Positions 59,901-64,000 of a DNA stretch of 64,000 nucleotides are shown piece by piece. The DNA comes from Cotesia glomerata (taxonomy: Eukaryota; Arthropoda; Insecta; Hymenoptera; Braconidae). The translations under genes were made by a program, and so were the position numbers. Location: NCBI RefSeq assembly GCF_020080835.1, contig NC_058165.1:799967-863966 (forward strand). The letters are read 5' to 3'. The first letter of the stretch is position 1; each line of letters opens with the position of its first letter. Under the pieces are notes generated by a model. The model was not told where the DNA came from. It was given only the letters and a program-made list of their open reading frames with translations, and did not search any database.

Positions 59901-62900
59901 CCTTTGTTTTGCTGGTACAGGGTAGCTTTCTCCTAATAGCGGTTCAATTTCCGCTAGGATAGCATAAGGAAGCGTATCTGTGCTGACAGTGTGCCCCCAG
60001 GAAGTAACCTTACCCACAGAACCATCTCCAGCGACGGTAGTTCTTCCTTCAGCTTCTCCAACTTTGGTCAGAACACTGGACCCCTTGATCAGCATGGACA
60101 CTGGCTTGCGATTGTTCTGCCCGATTTTAACCGTAGCGCCCTTGACACTTAGATCAAAGGTAAGATCAATAACTTTTCCAGTTGGCGTCACTGAGCTAGT
60201 TAATCTTCCAAATTCGTCGTAGTTGTAAACGTAGCTCCTACCGGTGCTGTCTAATTTAGTTTTGAGCAGCCCAGAAGATCCATGGTAGTCAAAGGTGACG
60301 TTGTAATTATCCGGAGTGCTGAGCTCATGGAGCATCTTCATCCTGGACATCCTCAACCTGCACTTCTGGCCCTTTGTGTTCTCAATAGAGTTAACCTGGC
60401 TGCTGTAATCTCTCAACAAGAAGACCTTGTTGCCACTAGCATCAGTGACTGTGCTCAGCTTTCCATTGCTGGTGTTGACGTTGTAAGTGAAGACATAAAA
60501 AGTTTCTCCAGTTAGAATATTCTTGGTGGAGATATGCTGCCCGAATCTGTTAAACACGTAGATTTCTTGCGTATCTGGCGAGTAGATCTCATACTCCCTA
60601 GCTCCTGAAGCATCAGGAATGCTAGCCATCACAGACCTGATCCGATAGTTAGCTTGATCTCCAATGTGGACGACTCCATCAGGAGAAACTGCCACAGCAG
60701 AAATGGTATTGAATTTGGACGTAGAAGCTAAATAGTGGTCAGCTTCGAAGCAATCACAGCCACGCTCAAGACAATTGCACTTGGACTCGGCTCCAGCGAA
60801 AGGACCGATCTTCCCGTCAGTCAGAATGACTCTGATCCGGTTGATCCTTTGGGAGTCGCTTTCGGCGATGTACAAACTCCCAGAAGGTCCAAAAGCTATG
60901 GACTGAGGCATCACCAGAGTGGCATGAGTCGCTAGTTCAGTGTCTGAAGTAGAGGCGCTAGCACAGTGCAAGGGTCTGCCTGCTACTACCTTGACGCGGC
61001 CATCAGGAGCCAATTGGAGGACCATGTGGTCGTCGATTATGTGTAAACTGTTGTCCAGGGGGTTGATAGCAAGCTCAGTCGGCCAACGAAGATGCACCTC
61101 TTCGACGTTCAAGGTACCTTCGCAGGGAATAGGCTTCCAGTGGGACTTGTGCATGTGGTTGCCGATGACAGTGGTGATGATTCCGTCCCGGTCAACCATC
61201 CTGATGTTGGTGCCATCAGCAAAGTACAGGACATTGTCCGCTGAAACTGCGACGCCTTTGGGGTAAGCTAGCTTAGCGTCTCTAGCAAGCGCTCCGTCAC
61301 CACAATGAGCTTCGTCTCCAGGTAAGCAACGTTCTCCTGATCCTACAACAGTCTCCCAGTTGTGGTCCGGGTCTGTGTAGTCATTAACATCCCTGACGCG
61401 GATGATCTGGTGCGATTCTGGGTCTGAGATGTACAAGACACCATCCAGGGGGCTCAAAGCTATGTGGTACCTGTAAGACACCCTGGTAGCGTTGAGTCTC
61501 ACGACAGTCTTCACAGTTCCATCGACCAGGATCTTGCGGATCAGGTTAAAATCTCCAACGAAGATAGCGCCATCTGGAGAAGCTGCTAAAGCTACTGGAG
61601 CTAGAAGTCGTTGCTTAGAAGCCTGGCCGTCACAGTCAAAGCAGTCTAAAGGACGCTGGTGTCCATCGCCCATGGCAGTAAGGATGACTCTTGGCTTGTG
61701 CTTGAGGTAAATATTGCTGCCGTCACCTTTCTGCAAGATTCCCTCGTGGAAGTTGTAGCGGTGGTGGATGTCCAGGTTCCAGCCTCCCACTTCTGAGATA
61801 GACATATCATGCCCGCTCAACTTGGTGGTTTGAACGTCCCAGATGATGTCCTTGCAATCAGCATATTCATAACCAACCTTGACCATGGCTGTCGTCACAC
61901 CGTAGACTCTTTGACGGTAGACGTTCAAGCGGTTCCAAGCGTAGGTAAACTTTATCACTGGATCCGCTTCAAAGGTCTTTTCGAAGAGGATTCCTTCGAT
62001 GGTGATGCGCAGGTGGATCAGGTTTAGAGTCGGTGGGATGCTCTCGGGAGTTAATTGTAGCTGGATTGTTGATAAGTAACCAGATGCGCGGGAACTGTGG
62101 TAGACTAAGTTTAGACCAGTTCCAGGAATTTGAAGACTTTCTTGGACTACTTGGGACTCTGCCAAAATGGCGCTCTTTTCAGGACACGCGCCTTGGAACC
62201 CGTGCTTCCAGGTTGCCAAGACTACGGGCTTCATTTGGTCGTAGTCGTGCGCCGCACAGGCATGCGCGATGTGGATTGGAGGCTTTTCATCGACGGTGCT
62301 CATTACAATCCGGTCGATTATCACCACCTGGAACAATTTAAGTTAAAATCTAGCTTCTAGAGACTTAAAAGATTCAAGACAATGACTTACCTCATTCCAT
62401 GGAACAAAAACGATGTGGGTCTGAGGCTTGAATGGCGAACGGCCAAATTGAAGAGTGACAGCACCACCGCCATTGACCAGAAGATCGAACCATCCGTCAT
62501 CCCGGGTCAAGGTGAAGCCTTCTAAAGGTGTGCTGGTACTAACTCGGACTCCCATTAAACCAGTTCCCATTGAAGTGACCACTCTTCCGCGTACTACTGC
62601 AGATCGACTGTGGATTGGAAAAGTTAGATTAGTTTGTGATATTACAGACTATTGATAATACTACTGATCTAACTGCTAGCATAAAAGAATGATAAAGCTT
62701 GCAAAACGTCAACACAGGAGGAAAATGGTCATGCAAACATAAAAATTCGCCGATTCACGCGCAAGGAATTAATTGGTCACCACAGTCTTACCTGGTGTTG
62801 AAGTGATTCCAGAAGACGCTAGCAGCACGGATAAAACAGATTGGTTAGAAATTAAATTTATAAATTATACCGAGTAGGCTGAATTAGAAACAATAAAAGC

Positions 62901-64000
62901 CGAACGAGAGAAATAATGCCTTTGTTCCCGGTAGGACAGGGTTTAGTATTTACATCACATGGTATTGACATGGGTCACAACATTGCAGTTATTGGTTTTG
63001 GTCTTTGGGTTAATCTTATTGATGATACTCACCTTTCGTTGAAGCTTTCTTGTCGGGCGTAGTTTTGGAGGCTGCCTTCGTCAATTAGGAACTTCATTCG
63101 CTCGAAGAACGACGCTGTTATTGCTGGTGGCTGCTTTCTTAGGAGGATGTCGATGGGTTTGGGCGCGGATACGCACAATTGGCTGCCTCTGCAAGCGTGG
63201 TTGCCACAGCATTCAGGATCAGCGCAGTCGATTAGTCCATCTGCAATACCATCATCATTATCACATTGCTAACCATCATCATTGTCATCATTATCATCAT
63301 TATCACACTGCTAACCATTATCATCATCATAATAATCACTCTCACACTGCTAACCATCATCATCATCATCATCATCATTACCATTAGGGCCAGGAAGTTG
63401 ACGTTTTTTCTTTATTTAAATTTGAGTTTAAACATATGAATGCTCATTTAAACAACTGCAAGAGTCCTGGCCTTAATTATCATCATTATCACACTGCTAA
63501 CAATCATCATCATCATCATCATCATCATCATTATCATTATCATCATTATCACACTGCTAACCATCATCACACTGCTAACCATCATCATCATCATTATCAC
63601 ACTACTAACCATTATCATCATCATCATCATCATTCACATCATCATCATCATTTACATCATCATTATCATCATCATCGTCATCATCATTATCATCATCATC
63701 ATCAACTTACCTTTATCATTATCCCGCTGATCACTGCAATTCTGTTCCAAAAGTACCCCACAATCTTTACCATCCCATCCATCATAGCACCTGCACTCCC
63801 ACTGAGCGTCAACATTGACCCTGCACTGTCCATGACCAGAACAAGAATTCGGACATCCCTCCATAGTGCAGTGCCTTCCGTTCCACCCAGTAACGCAAAG
63901 ACAGGTTCCATTCTTGCACTGACCATGCTCATTGCACCTAGGATCGCATTGCTTCAAATTACAAAGCTCGCCAGACCACCCAGGGACACAATCACAAGCA
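56949..64000 (-). CDS. Ten-m: Teneurin, 3' part (partial; 5' end beyond right edge)
   Basis: Minus-strand exons 64000-63711 (partial), 63240-63033, 62818-62792 (27-nt microexon), 62607-62391 and 62327-56949; all phases close. Teneurins are type II transmembrane adhesion receptors guiding axons and synaptic partner choice. The right-edge exon encodes EGF repeats (CNEHGQCKNGTCLCVTGWNG). Next come the cysteine-rich DGLIDCADPECC segment and the TTR-like plug (RSAVVRGRVVTS). The 1792-aa final exon carries the FN-plug, the NHL beta-propeller (DGAIFVGDFNLIRK, ADNVLYFADGTNIR), the YD-repeat shell (YVYNYDEFGRLTSS, YRYNSRGQLIH), the Rhs-like end (DPVTKLVYLNKRLYDPTVGQ) and the C-terminal GHH toxin-like/TCAP-like region ending RRARFLRHDT. 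The paralogue (Ten-m or Ten-a) is not settled; the symbol is tentative. Other-strand frames over this exon are shadows. Confidence 0.96.
63241..63710. repeat. Teneurin intron with TCA/ATC microsatellite
   Basis: Imperfect CATCATCATTATCACACTGC words repeat through the intron and are interrupted by a second copy of the ~85-bp element at 63387-63473. Confidence 0.9.
63387..63473 (+). mobile_element. ~85-bp miniature element, copy 2
   Basis: Termini GGGCCAGGA and TCCTGGCC are inverted repeats. The interior AATGAATGCTCATTTAAACA region is the reverse complement of the copy at 9816-9895. With no coding room, it must be mobilised in trans if at all. Confidence 0.7.

Noticed and set aside
56958..62341. 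Many plus-strand open frames opposite the teneurin final exon
   Set aside because: The minus strand carries a continuous, family-matching teneurin; the plus frames have no resemblance to known proteins.
63121..63387. His-rich 88-aa frame
   Set aside because: It overlaps a teneurin exon on the other strand and then reads the CAT microsatellite.
1..64000. CRISPR arrays, operons, bacterial ribosome-binding sites or integrated prophage
   Set aside because: The genes are spliced and of animal type. The tandem repeats lack the constant-repeat/unique-spacer pattern, and no prokaryotic or viral gene was recognised.

Overview
The window is insect nuclear DNA. It has multi-exon genes with GT-AG introns, two insect odorant receptors of the 7tm_6 type, an ovo/shavenbaby gene, a SoxD gene and a teneurin. 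Coding exons are near 45-50% GC, while introns and intergenic DNA are very AT-rich and crowded with minisatellites, inverted-repeat elements and microsatellites. The odorant receptors beside a carboxylesterase, the exon structures and the AT-rich repeat style point to a hymenopteran, perhaps a parasitoid wasp. That last step is inference; the sequence alone does not fix the species.

Layout. 1-2326 (+): the last three exons of a SoxD HMG-box factor, reading in from the left edge. 2327-7480: 3' UTR and gene-free AT-rich DNA with a degenerate TTTTCC array, a TAGCAAC minisatellite, AAT and AT microsatellites and an inverted-repeat element. 7487-11107 (-): a complete cytosolic carboxypeptidase of the AGBL2/3 (CCP2/3) type, nine exons, 902 aa. 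11214-18315 (+): glutamine-dependent NAD+ synthetase, head-to-head with the carboxypeptidase across 106 bp; its fourth intron (4.7 kb) holds a 4-kb foldback transposon with an 8-bp target duplication. 18733-20450: a TIR element carrying a nested 447-bp TTAA-flanked element. 20690-26995 (-): odorant receptor 1, 425 aa, with introns full of repeats. 27544-30116 (+): a carboxylesterase, 526 aa. 31151-32767 (-): odorant receptor 2, 433 aa. 35318-38719 (-): ovo/shavenbaby, 826 aa, with four C2H2 fingers. 39000-55700: about 17 kb without a confident gene. It holds some forty copies of a ~183-bp repeat in clusters of alternating orientation, separated by unique islands that may contain upstream ovo exons or enhancers, plus two weak small-gene candidates. 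56949-64000 (-): the 3' half of a teneurin, running off the right edge, including a 27-nt in-frame microexon.

Functional links. The genes do not form a pathway. They are housekeeping enzymes (NAD synthesis, tubulin deglutamylation), developmental regulators (SoxD, ovo), a neuronal adhesion receptor (teneurin) and a chemosensory/detoxification group (two receptors and an esterase). The only close regulatory arrangements visible are the head-to-head carboxypeptidase/NAD synthetase pair and the 548-bp divergent interval between odorant receptor 1 and the esterase. Exon models were built by hand from splice signals, reading-frame continuity and family resemblance; all internal phases close. Promoters, UTR ends and poly(A) sites are mostly undetermined.
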